Source: Ruminococcaceae bacterium UBA1772 (GTDB taxonomy: Bacteria; Bacillota; Clostridia; Oscillospirales; Acutalibacteraceae). From it: 25,405 bases of DNA. Positions 1 to 7,136 of the stretch are shown here, one piece after another. The stretch spans positions 6,925-32,329 of the forward strand of contig DCGS01000010.1 of NCBI GenBank assembly GCA_002314645.1, in the 5' to 3' direction. Each line of letters starts with the position of its first letter. The first letter of the stretch is position 1. A program made the translations under genes and the position numbers. The notes under the pieces are model-generated. The model had not been told where the DNA came from, did not search any database, and worked only from the letters and a program-made list of their open reading frames with translations.

Positions 1-186
1 ACACTTATGGCATGCTTCTGGAATACAGACCTTATCCAGGGCTTTGCAGAGGCAATGGGAAAGACAAGCATTCTTCCATTTGTTGTAGCATTCGTTGGTA
101 TTAACGGACTTGTAGAAGCAATCTGCTGCTTCGTTATTGCCGCAGCCATTTCTAAGGCGCTTGACACTTTCGTAAAGAAGATGTAA
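1..186 (+). CDS. Probable ECF transporter S component, C-terminal 61 residues (5' end outside window)
   Basis: An open frame runs from base 1 to a TAA at 184-186 and encodes 61 residues. It is very hydrophobic, contains VGINGLVEAICCFVIAAAI, and ends in a short basic tail (FVKKM). The pattern of a last transmembrane helix that begins with a Gly-Asn/Glu element and finishes in Ala-rich sequence plus a basic tail fits substrate-binding S components of energy-coupling-factor vitamin transporters. The visible part does not show which vitamin. The stop lies 2 bases before the next start, so the two genes are probably co-transcribed and translationally coupled. The family call is inference from a fragment; another small polytopic membrane protein is possible. 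Confidence 0.45.
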   Translation, partial: TLMACFWNTDLIQGFAEAMGKTSILPFVVAFVGINGLVEAICCFVIAAAISKALDTFVKKM

Positions 187-188
187 AA

Positions 189-623
189 ATGACAAAAATC
201 AAAGAACTAATAATTAAATACAGAGAAATACTAATTTACTTAGTATTTGGCGTTTTAACCACCGTTGTAAGCTGGGGAACCTACTCCCTATTTGTCAAAG
301 CATTTGGTATTCCAGTTGAAATATCCAATACACTTTCCTGGGTTTGTGCCGTGCTATTTGCTTTTGTAACAAATAAAATTTGGGTTTTTGAATCCAAAAA
401 GATGGATGTTAAAACTATAGTAAATGAGTTTATATCATTTGTAGGCTCTAGAATCCTTACAGGTGCAATTGAAATTCTTGGTGTTCCACTTCTTATAAGA
501 CTTGGCCTTTCACAGACAATCTTTGGTGTAGATGGAATGCTAGCAAAAGTCTTAATCTCTGTAATAGTTGTCATTTTAAATTATATATTTAGCAAGTTAT
601 TAGTTTTTAGAAATAAGAAATAA
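189..623 (+). CDS. GtrA-like membrane protein
   Basis: The product has 144 residues and about four transmembrane segments (roughly 13-36, 43-66, 80-105 and 118-140). The N-terminal helix contains YLVFGVLTTVVSWGTYSLF and is followed by FAFVTNKIWVFESK, which matches the GtrA family signature (helix with a conserved Gly/Thr, then an N-K-x-W-V-F element near the end of TM2). GtrA-like proteins are thought to move or flip polyprenol-linked sugars for cell-surface polysaccharide modification. There is no glycosyltransferase next door, so the partner is not visible. The start lies 2 bases after the previous stop and has only a weak ribosome binding site (AAAGAAG), consistent with translational coupling. 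Family call is confident, precise role is not. Confidence 0.85.
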   Translation: MTKIKELIIKYREILIYLVFGVLTTVVSWGTYSLFVKAFGIPVEISNTLSWVCAVLFAFVTNKIWVFESKKMDVKTIVNEFISFVGSRILTGAIEILGVPLLIRLGLSQTIFGVDGMLAKVLISVIVVILNYIFSKLLVFRNKK

Positions 624-628
624 AAAAA

Positions 629-660
629 GACCACTCGTCACCGAGTGGTCTTTTATTTTT
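629..660 (+). terminator. Bidirectional intrinsic terminator
   Basis: GACCACTCG (629-637), loop TCAC, CGAGTGGTC (642-650) forms a perfect 9-bp stem. It is followed by TTTTATTTTT on the plus strand and preceded by AAAAAAA (T-tract on the minus strand). It can end both the GtrA gene and the convergent SPFH operon. Confidence 0.93.
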
Positions 661-665
661 TTAGA

Positions 666-2039
666 TTATTCTTCTACAATGTCTGCATCGTTGAAGATAT
701 CTCCGCACTCTGGGCAGAACTTTGGAGTCTGTCCTTCTGCTGGAGTATATCCACACTTGTCACAAACAATCTTCTTAACTGTTGGCTTCTTTGTGCCACA
801 GTTTGTGCAGAACTTAGCTGTTGCAGCATTGTCTGTGCCACATGAGCACTTCCATGTTGCAACTGATGCAGCACCGCCCTGCTGTGCACCACAGTTTACG
901 CAGAACTTACCTGTATTGTCAGTGCCGCATGAGCACTTCCATGTGTTTGCTGCAGGAGCTGCAGCTGCTGCTACAACTGGGTTCTGGTTAGCCATGTTAC
1001 CCATGTTTGCGCCGCCCATCATGTTCATGCCCATTCCAAGTCCAAAGAGACCCTGTGCACCGCCGTTTTCACCTGCAGCTTCAACACCACGAGCCATTGT
1101 CTTCTGAACGTCATAATTTGCAGCATTGAGGTTGTTACCCATGTTGAATGCGTTCTGAAGATCCTTGAGTGACTTCATGTCCTCATCAGTTGGAATGAAT
1201 GAACCGTTTACTGTGAATGAAGAAATTTCAAATCCACGCTTACCAACCCACTCGTTTGAGAGCATGTCGTTAATATAGCCAGCAATTACATCTGACTTAG
1301 AACCAATTGCTGTATATGAAATACGATCCTCAGTACCAAGCTTTGAAATTGCTGTTGAAATCTTATCAAGAATACCTGACTTTAAGTTTTCAGCAATACC
1401 TTCGTCTGAAAGTCTGATTGTAGCTGCACCATCCTGGCCAATCTTCTGAGCGCCAATTTCAGTAAAGAACTTCATTGGATCAGAAATCTTAACAGTAACC
1501 ATACCGTTACCCTTAAGAGTCATGTCAAGTTCAATTGGAGACTGACCAACCATTGTTACGTTGTGGAAAGCAATGTTTCCGCAACCCCATTTAATTGGCT
1601 CAGCAATGATTTCACCAAGGTTGATGAAATAAACTCTCTGAGTTGAGTTACGCTGACCGCCTGCAGACCACTGGTTTAAGATTTCCTTACCAAAAGCCTT
1701 AAGTCCCTGGTTCTGTCCAGCGTAGAGAGATGGAGCTGAAGATGTGTCATATGTATATCTTCCTGGCTCAGCACAGAACTCAACAATTGCGCCGTTTTCA
1801 ACAATAATCATGCACTGACCTGGCTGTACATCAATACCAGAACCAGCTGAAATTAAGTTGTCATCAGCCTTTGTGTTCTTGCCACCATCTACAATGATTT
1901 TTTCAGCGCGCTTCATAAGAACGCCCTGTGAAAGGTCTCCACTTTGGAAGTACTCTTTCCATGCAGCAGACTGCGCAGCACCAGATAAGCCCTGGATACC
2001 AGCATCTACTACATCTTTTGCAAAACTAACTAAACCCAT
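666..2039 (-). CDS. YdjI-like SPFH (stomatin/prohibitin-type) protein with three C-terminal zinc ribbons
   Basis: The product has 457 residues. The N-terminal ~300 residues match the COG4260 'virion core/YdjI' type of SPFH protein, with an amphipathic N-terminus (MGLVSFAKDVVDAGIQGL), the segment VQPGQCMIIVENGAIVEFC (about 71-89) and the repeated-strand region up to about 290. A Gly/Met-rich then Ala-rich linker (about 325-365) leads to three zinc ribbons. Their cysteines are C369/C371/C380/C383, C398/C400/C411/C414 and C426/C429/C442/C445; the first two are CxC...CxxC near-duplicates. In Bacillus subtilis the homologue YdjI is recruited to the membrane by YdjG and YdjH and helps localise the PspA-like YdjF. 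Here it is the last gene of the operon, 12 bases after the Tim44-like gene, with AGGAGA ahead of its ATG. No PspA gene is in the window. Confidence 0.88.
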   Translation of the reverse strand: MGLVSFAKDVVDAGIQGLSGAAQSAAWKEYFQSGDLSQGVLMKRAEKIIVDGGKNTKADDNLISAGSGIDVQPGQCMIIVENGAIVEFCAEPGRYTYDTSSAPSLYAGQNQGLKAFGKEILNQWSAGGQRNSTQRVYFINLGEIIAEPIKWGCGNIAFHNVTMVGQSPIELDMTLKGNGMVTVKISDPMKFFTEIGAQKIGQDGAATIRLSDEGIAENLKSGILDKISTAISKLGTEDRISYTAIGSKSDVIAGYINDMLSNEWVGKRGFEISSFTVNGSFIPTDEDMKSLKDLQNAFNMGNNLNAANYDVQKTMARGVEAAGENGGAQGLFGLGMGMNMMGGANMGNMANQNPVVAAAAAPAANTWKCSCGTDNTGKFCVNCGAQQGGAASVATWKCSCGTDNAATAKFCTNCGTKKPTVKKIVCDKCGYTPAEGQTPKFCPECGDIFNDADIVEE

Positions 2040-2051
2040 AATACATTCTCC

Positions 2052-2720
2052 TTATCGTTCTGTGACCGAAGCCACTTTAAATCCCATAATTGTGTCACTT
2101 ACTACTACTGCTTCACAGTACTCACATCTTCCGTGGGACAGGTCTCTTATTACCGCTCCACAGTTTGGACAGAGCACTTCAGATAAAGCCATAGCATCTA
2201 GCAGTCTGTACGAATATTCAATTATGAATCTTGTTTCTTTTCTGTTGTTATTCAAATCAAACCCAACGGAAATTTGGAACTGTACAGTTGCATACTCCTT
2301 GGATTTGTGATAACCACTAATAGCCGTTTTATTAAATACTACATTTGAAACATCATAAACTGTTCCACAAGGTCTTACATTTGTGCGAACCTGGTCATAT
2401 ACAGAGGACATTGTAAATTCCTCTTTACCAGCATAGACAATATCTATGTATTCGTTTATGAATGTCTCTAGGGCGATTTCTGCATCTGAAAGACTAAAGT
2501 TTGGATAGTCCTTTCTAATTTGCCCTAAATAAATGTCTGTAGCCCCGCTCACAGACTTCGGTGTAGGGTCGTCTGCGGCGTCTATCATGGCGGATACAAT
2601 TGCACCCGCTCCAATTCCTAAAGCCGGTATGTCGCCGCCTAGAGCGTTTCTAACTAACTTTTCAGCCTCATCCACAAGAATGTCTTCGGCCTTCCTTTTA
2701 ATTTTAGACTTAAGACTCAT
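2052..2720 (-). CDS. Tim44-like domain protein with C-terminal zinc ribbon
   Basis: The product has 222 residues. The N-terminus is basic and helical, followed by a small Gly/Ala patch (about 30-50). Residues about 85-185 read as an alpha-helix followed by strands (a YDVSNVVF segment, then YATVQFQISVGFDL, then RFIIEYSYRLLDA), the general layout of the Tim44-like/NTF2-type fold. A single zinc ribbon follows, LCPNCGA...GRCEYCEA, which is usual in clostridial Tim44-like proteins encoded with TPM and YdjG-like genes. The start codon overlaps the TPM stop by one base (TAATG), so the two are coupled. A role in the membrane scaffold formed by its neighbours is inference. The Tim44 assignment is by pattern, not a profile search. 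Confidence 0.6.
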   Translation of the reverse strand: MSLKSKIKRKAEDILVDEAEKLVRNALGGDIPALGIGAGAIVSAMIDAADDPTPKSVSGATDIYLGQIRKDYPNFSLSDAEIALETFINEYIDIVYAGKEEFTMSSVYDQVRTNVRPCGTVYDVSNVVFNKTAISGYHKSKEYATVQFQISVGFDLNNNRKETRFIIEYSYRLLDAMALSEVLCPNCGAVIRDLSHGRCEYCEAVVVSDTIMGFKVASVTER

Positions 2721-3604
2721 TAAAAGCTATGACCTCCTCCGCCATGAGATACACCACCTGAGGACATATGGCTGCTTCCACCACTTGAAGATGACTCTTT
2801 ATAGAAGTCGTGAATAACCTCTTCATGTATTCCAAGGAATATTGGTGTTGCACTATTAACCTCAAATGAGTTATTAATGTATTCATTTGCAGAAGGTTCT
2901 CTGTTGTTCTTGTTATGAAGAACTAAAAGTGTAATAACAACTATTGCCATTACTACTACGGTAGCTATTAAAGATGGAACATCTGGAATCCAAGGATTTG
3001 GTGCTGAATCTATAAAGCCGTAATCATTACCAAAATCTATTGGAGCATATTCTATGTTTTCACCATAACTGTTCTGTCCATCTGCATATGCATAAAGAAC
3101 TTCACTAAGAGTGAAAACAAAGAAGTTCATATATTCTTGGTTACTACAGTATGCATATGTGTTGTCTAAAATATCATCTATTTCAGAGTCTGTAATATTT
3201 GTAATGGCGCTTCCTACTGTGTTTATGTATACCTGTCTGTTGTCAAAGTCTATTGCAAGAAGTATTCCATCTTGAGATGCAATGTTTTGATCATAGTAGT
3301 CATCTGTATATTCAACCTCTGACTTACCTTCAGCATCATCATATGTAAGGAAGCAAATGCTAAGTCCATAAAGCTTACTTTGAATTTTTGCTGTACTGAG
3401 AAGAACAGCTTCTTCAGAGTCTGAAAGGACATCCGCCTTGTCATCTACAGTACAAACATAATTGGCTGTAGGATCTGTAGCAGTTTCATTTAATACTACT
3501 TCATCTGAAACTTCTTCTCCCTCTGCAAATGCTATTGTAGAGAAGGAAAATAGAACGGTCAACGAGAGAATTAGGGTAAGTACTATATTTAATAATCTTT
3601 TCAT
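2720..3604 (-). CDS. TPM-domain membrane protein (YdjH/YgcG-like)
   Basis: The product has 294 residues. A Sec signal peptide (about 1-27, cleavage after AFA) is followed by a TPM domain (about 50-180) with the typical VDDKADVLSDSEEAVLLSTA opening and a DGILLAIDFDNRQVYINTVG core. A single transmembrane helix spans about 211-229. The tail is a Ser/Gly/His low-complexity stretch (271-294) ending GGGGHSF, common in TPM proteins. TPM proteins sit at the membrane with the TPM domain outside; some bind divalent metals and assist photosystem repair in plants, but the bacterial role is not settled. The gene starts 4 bases after the YdjG-like gene, using a GGAGGG site that overlaps that gene's end. 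The order YdjG-like, TPM, SPFH matches ydjG-ydjH-ydjI. Confidence 0.88.
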   Translation of the reverse strand: MKRLLNIVLTLILSLTVLFSFSTIAFAEGEEVSDEVVLNETATDPTANYVCTVDDKADVLSDSEEAVLLSTAKIQSKLYGLSICFLTYDDAEGKSEVEYTDDYYDQNIASQDGILLAIDFDNRQVYINTVGSAITNITDSEIDDILDNTYAYCSNQEYMNFFVFTLSEVLYAYADGQNSYGENIEYAPIDFGNDYGFIDSAPNPWIPDVPSLIATVVVMAIVVITLLVLHNKNNREPSANEYINNSFEVNSATPIFLGIHEEVIHDFYKESSSSGGSSHMSSGGVSHGGGGHSF

Positions 3605-3608
3605 TGTC

Positions 3609-4694
3609 TTACCCTCCCATTGTTAAAAGTCTTATTACAAGACATATAGCCTGGGTAAGTACGCCAGAACCAATTGCAGCACCAACGAGCTTTCCTATGC
3701 TTGTTGGAAGCTTACCAGCAATTTTTCCTGTCTCACCATTTACTGCGAACTGATAGTTTTTATCTTTATACTCTACGTTGAACATCCATACTGGAAGCAT
3801 GGCATATGCAGCTTCTTCATTTCTGTATTCAGCGTTGAATGTCTCACACACTTTCATTTCATAAGGGCCTGCATTATTTACGGCATTGTTCTTCATAGCC
3901 TCATCTGCCCTTTGAAGTGCGTAGCCTCTTGTTGCATTTGCATCCTCATCATATTCCTCAGCATAGAATCCAGCCATATATGCAGGGTTAAATTCAGTAA
4001 GCTTGGAATAATCAAATGGTTCAATGGCGCTCATAAGGTCATTGTCTAAGTTCTTTAGACCATCTGTTGGAATACTTGTAAATTTACCTGAAACGTGCAT
4101 TGGTATTTGATATCTATGATGTTCAATTACCTTGTCGTCTCCACGCTTGTGTTCTATTACATTTTCAGCACCAACAAGTACGTCTGCCTCCTCATCAAAT
4201 GAATGGAGCCAGAAAGGAACATATACGCCCTTAACCTTCTTTATTTCATTATGTGTTTTAAAGTGCTTTGGTGAAAGAACTGCTTTGTTACAGTAATTCT
4301 TGTAAATATCAATTGCCTTTTTTTCGTCGTAAAGGAATGGTATTACTCTTTCTGGTCTGAAGTCACCAACCATTTTGTTTGAAAGAGAAATGGCTCTACC
4401 ACAAAAGGCGCATGTTGTTGCAACTGTGCTTCTTGCAGTTATTACGTCTGCACCACAGTTGGTACATGAATAAACAACAAGGTCCTGTGACTCTGAGTCG
4501 TCTGTTGCCTTGTCATAACTATCCACTTCACGTGTAATCTGTTCCTCTTTAGCCGGATTCTGACTTTCCATTGCAAAAGTCTTATCAAGCTCCTCAGGAG
4601 TGAAATCCCTTTCACAGTATTCACAGTGAAGTGTACCAAGCTCTGCATTCCAAAAAAGTTCCGCCGCGCAATGTGGGCAGTTATACTTTTTCAT
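3609..4694 (-). CDS. YdjG-like protein: two zinc ribbons and a C-terminal membrane anchor
   Basis: The product has 361 residues. Two TFIIB-like zinc ribbons open it: C6/C9/C24/C27 and C77/C80/C95/C98, joined by an acidic linker rich in Glu, Asp and Ser. The middle part (about 100-330) carries FRPERVIPFLYDEKKAIDIY and GVYVPFWLHSFD, which recur in the YdjG family. A single hydrophobic C-terminal segment (about 333-358) probably anchors it. In B. subtilis, YdjG works with YdjH to hold the SPFH protein YdjI at the membrane. The same job is likely here because the TPM gene follows after 4 bases and the SPFH gene ends the operon. The start has AAGGAG 8 bases upstream. Confidence 0.82.
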   Translation of the reverse strand: MKKYNCPHCAAELFWNAELGTLHCEYCERDFTPEELDKTFAMESQNPAKEEQITREVDSYDKATDDSESQDLVVYSCTNCGADVITARSTVATTCAFCGRAISLSNKMVGDFRPERVIPFLYDEKKAIDIYKNYCNKAVLSPKHFKTHNEIKKVKGVYVPFWLHSFDEEADVLVGAENVIEHKRGDDKVIEHHRYQIPMHVSGKFTSIPTDGLKNLDNDLMSAIEPFDYSKLTEFNPAYMAGFYAEEYDEDANATRGYALQRADEAMKNNAVNNAGPYEMKVCETFNAEYRNEEAAYAMLPVWMFNVEYKDKNYQFAVNGETGKIAGKLPTSIGKLVGAAIGSGVLTQAICLVIRLLTMGG

Positions 4695-4706
4695 TGGTAC
4701 ATCTCC

Positions 4707-5213
4707 TTAAATCATTTTTGAATATACTCTTCTTAAAAGTCCACCATACTTTACCTTTTCAGTTTCCATTTCATATCCAGCCTTCTCAAAGTTTCTAACG
4801 CTGAATTCGTTGTATGGTGACACTGTTGCACAGAGTATTTTATATCCGCGACGCTTTGCTTCCTCTTCTACTTTTTCAGTGAGCTGTCTTTGAAGACCAT
4901 TTCCCCTATACTCTGGAGAAACAATTACAAGCTTAACATTGGCAACAGAAAGGAGCGCCTCTCCTTCAATACCAATGTCGTAGCCTATGTTTTCATCTGT
5001 AAACTCGCCTGCATAGAGAACTTCAAAAGCAACAAGCTTGTCGCCATCATATGCACCCAAGGTGTAATGAGGATAGTTAAGACATGAAAGAAGCATTTCT
5101 CTTGAGTTTCGTCTTAAGATTTCTTCATTTTCAATTACTGAAAAAGCCTCTTCTTGAATTTCCATAATTCTGTCTAAGTCTTTTTCTGTACATTGTTTAA
5201 ATTCAAATGTCAT
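4707..5213 (-). CDS. GNAT family N-acetyltransferase
   Basis: The product has 168 residues, the usual length for a single GNAT domain. Motif A, which binds acetyl-CoA pyrophosphate, is VSPEYRGNGLQRQL (about 98-111). Motif B includes NFEKAGYEME near residues 141-150. The substrate cannot be read from sequence. It lies 12 bases upstream of the YdjG-like gene and 9 bases after the preceding membrane protein gene, so it shares the operon. Whether it modifies one of the scaffold proteins or is simply a passenger is unknown. The ribosome binding site is GAGGTGAGGG close to the ATG. Confidence 0.87.
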   Translation of the reverse strand: MTFEFKQCTEKDLDRIMEIQEEAFSVIENEEILRRNSREMLLSCLNYPHYTLGAYDGDKLVAFEVLYAGEFTDENIGYDIGIEGEALLSVANVKLVIVSPEYRGNGLQRQLTEKVEEEAKRRGYKILCATVSPYNEFSVRNFEKAGYEMETEKVKYGGLLRRVYSKMI

Positions 5214-5222
5214 ACCCTCACC

Positions 5223-5825
5223 TCAGTCCTTTGAATGAATTATTTTGTTATAAAGGTCCTTATCTATCATGTTTTCAAGAGAGTACTCTTCATGATAAAT
5301 TGAGTAACCTGCCTTCTTTCTATAGTCGATCCATTTTCTTTCAAGAATATAAATATTTCTGAAATTGTCAGGAGACTTTACAAGCTTTGCCTTCTGAACA
5401 TATGGATTGTGAACTGCCAAGAAGAATCTATACCCGAAAAGGTCATTGAGCATTTCAAGAGAAAGAGTTCCTCTTTCAACAAGGAGTTCAAATGTTTCAA
5501 AGAATGTAAGATAATTTGAAATATAAACGTTCTCCATATTAAGATCTGGACATTCTTCAAAGTCATAGTTTTCAAAGTCTAAATATGCCTTTTTGTAGTC
5601 TTCATTTGATACAAACTGCTGATTAAGATTTGATAGGAACTGTGCCTGAGACACAAGTCTTGCCTGATGAAGTTCAACTACAAGAAGTTCAACACCTAAG
5701 ATGGCAACAATTTCAGATACAAGTTCAATCCAGCTTCCACCTTCAATGAAAGAAAGAACAATTACAAATGCACCGCCAAGAATCATGGCTATATAAAGCA
5801 ATTTTCTCTTAATAAAATATTTCAT
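5223..5825 (-). CDS. Two-TM membrane protein of unknown function
   Basis: The product has 200 residues. Two hydrophobic segments lie close together at the N-terminus (about 9-27 and 33-52), followed by a charged, probably cytoplasmic domain of about 150 residues that is Tyr/Phe/Asn-rich. The region resembles DUF4760-type proteins (two TM helices, then a helical 'N-Q-Q-F...Y' domain), but I am not sure of the family. It is the first gene of the six-gene minus-strand operon. A -10 box (TATAAT on the minus strand) lies about 30 bases upstream of its ATG, and GAGGTG is the ribosome binding site. No enzymatic motif is seen. Confidence 0.6.
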   Translation of the reverse strand: MKYFIKRKLLYIAMILGGAFVIVLSFIEGGSWIELVSEIVAILGVELLVVELHQARLVSQAQFLSNLNQQFVSNEDYKKAYLDFENYDFEECPDLNMENVYISNYLTFFETFELLVERGTLSLEMLNDLFGYRFFLAVHNPYVQKAKLVKSPDNFRNIYILERKWIDYRKKAGYSIYHEEYSLENMIDKDLYNKIIHSKD

Positions 5826-5855
5826 AATTACACCTCAAAATAAAATCACACTAGT

Positions 5856-5884
5856 ATTATAACACACGCGCGAGTATTTAAAAA
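5856..5884 (-). promoter_or_regulatory. Probable promoter of the SPFH/TPM operon
   Basis: On the minus strand a perfect -10 TATAAT lies at 5856-5861. A poor -35 (TTTTTA, 5879-5884) is 17 bases upstream. It lies just ahead of the first gene of the operon ending at 666. Confidence 0.5.
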
Positions 5885-5900
5885 CAAAAATATAAAAGAA

Positions 5901-5926
5901 AAAAGGGTGCTAAAATGCACCCTTTT
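5901..5926 (-). terminator. Intrinsic terminator of the GcvT/SDR operon
   Basis: AAAAGGGTGC (5901-5910), loop TAAAAT, GCACCCTTTT (5917-5926) is a perfect 10-bp stem. On the minus strand it is followed by TTCTTTTATATTTTTG. It ends the operon whose last gene stops at 5943 and separates it from the next operon's promoter. Confidence 0.88.
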
Positions 5927-5942
5927 CGTAAGTTTAAATTAA

Positions 5943-6158
5943 TTATTCAAGATTTGCATCCTCAAGTTCCTTTGCAAGAGCTTCAACCTGCTCTGGTGTA
6001 ACGCCTGCCTGAGGGAAAGACATAAGTTTTCTAAGTGTAAGGCCCTGTACAAGTTTCATCTGTGGGTCTGTTGCAAATCCTGGACTGAGCTTTGTAATAA
6101 TTTCTACTGCCTGTGGATTCTTCTTGAGTTCTTTAACTTTTGAGTCAATTGTTAACAT
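5943..6158 (-). CDS. Small DUF1858-like helical protein
   Basis: The product has 71 residues and no cysteines. It starts with MLTIDSKVKELKKNPQAVEI and continues with a helix-turn-helix arrangement around TLRKLMSFPQAGVTPEQVEA. The pattern (short N-terminal beta element, 'V-K-E-L...P-x-A', loop, then 'T-L-x-x-L...P...G-V') matches DUF1858-type domains, which in clostridia are also found appended to metabolic enzymes. The usual metal-binding cysteines of DUF1858 are absent. It has a very good ribosome binding site (AGGAGG) and is the last gene of the operon with the SDR, GcvT-like and V4R-like genes. A role as a small accessory subunit of one of those enzymes is inference. Confidence 0.55.
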   Translation of the reverse strand: MLTIDSKVKELKKNPQAVEIITKLSPGFATDPQMKLVQGLTLRKLMSFPQAGVTPEQVEALAKELEDANLE

Positions 6159-6205
6159 AATAAATCCTCCTAATATTTAAGATGCAAACGCACCTTTGCT
6201 ACATT

Positions 6206-7117
6206 TTAATCTTCTGGATACTGGCTTATTTCTGGCTGATATTTAAGAATGTTATGAGTCATGCCGTTGTCTGGAACAATTTTTTCACCAGTAATTCCGT
6301 CTACCATATCTGTACACATCATATAAGCCACACGAGCAACTGAGTCTACAGTTTTAATTTCATCAAGCTGAGGTGTTGAAATTTCATCATAGAGCTGATC
6401 TTGCTGGTTTTCATCAAGAAAATCAAGTGCAAGATTATGCATTGCTCCAGCTGTTGCCATTCCACCAGGAGCAACAGTGTTAACTTTAATACCGAAGCGC
6501 TTAAGTTCCTTTGCCGCTTCAATGGTAAGAGCTAAAACACCGCCCTTTGAAGCAGCATAGTGAGCATAGCCACCAAATACTGGGTATGGAAGCCAAGCAC
6601 AATTAGATGAAATGAGAACCATCTTTCCTTCAATTCCCTTTTCAATCATGTACTTACTAACGTGTTTTATACATCTGTAGTTACCTGTAAGGTTAATGTC
6701 TATTACCTTCTCAAACTCTTCCTCAGGAAGGTCGTAAATATGAGCATAGCTCCATACAGCAGCACAAGTAACCATAATGTCAAGACTACCAAATGCTTCA
6801 TCTGTAAAAGCAACCATGTTCTTTACATCGTCTTCTTTGCTTACATCTGTCTTAACAAATCTTACTCTTTTTTCGTCGTAGCCAAGTTCTCCAAACACAC
6901 CAATAGCATTATCCGCTTCAGCCTCTGAATAACTTGCCACAACTACATTTGCACCGCCTTGAAGAAGTCTAAGTGCAATATTAAATCCAAGTCCAGATGT
7001 ACCACCTGTTACAACAGCAACCTTACCCTTTACCATAAAAATATCTTCAAGCGGTGGTGACTCCTTGTAATAATCCATAAGCATTACAGCCTCAGGATTC
7101 TGTGGATTGTATGCCAT
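6206..7117 (-). CDS. Short-chain dehydrogenase/reductase (SDR)
   Basis: The product has 303 residues with a ~28-residue N-terminal extension before the Rossmann fold. The cofactor motif TGGTSGLG is at 37-44. A TCAAVW element at 117-122 takes the place of the usual NNAG. Asn142, Ser170/171 and the catalytic pair Y187xxxK191 (YAASK) are present. Substrates cannot be told. The order in the operon is V4R-like protein, GcvT-like methyltransferase, this SDR, DUF1858-like protein, with 19 bases between the GcvT-like stop and this start. This suggests it oxidises or reduces a hydroxyl/keto intermediate of the same pathway. The ribosome binding site is GGAGAGGAAG. Confidence 0.9.
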   Translation of the reverse strand: MAYNPQNPEAVMLMDYYKESPPLEDIFMVKGKVAVVTGGTSGLGFNIALRLLQGGANVVVASYSEAEADNAIGVFGELGYDEKRVRFVKTDVSKEDDVKNMVAFTDEAFGSLDIMVTCAAVWSYAHIYDLPEEEFEKVIDINLTGNYRCIKHVSKYMIEKGIEGKMVLISSNCAWLPYPVFGGYAHYAASKGGVLALTIEAAKELKRFGIKVNTVAPGGMATAGAMHNLALDFLDENQQDQLYDEISTPQLDEIKTVDSVARVAYMMCTDMVDGITGEKIVPDNGMTHNILKYQPEISQYPED

Positions 7118-7136
7118 TTTTATCTTCCTCTCCTAC

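Noticed and set aside
783..960. Direct repeat in DNA
   Set aside because: It is explained by the two near-identical zinc-ribbon modules of the SPFH protein, not a mobile or CRISPR repeat.
679..1107. Long open frame on the plus strand opposite the zinc-ribbon coding DNA
   Set aside because: It is antisense to the SPFH gene, Pro/Phe-rich as expected from mirrored Cys/Gly/Ala codons, and has no ribosome binding site.
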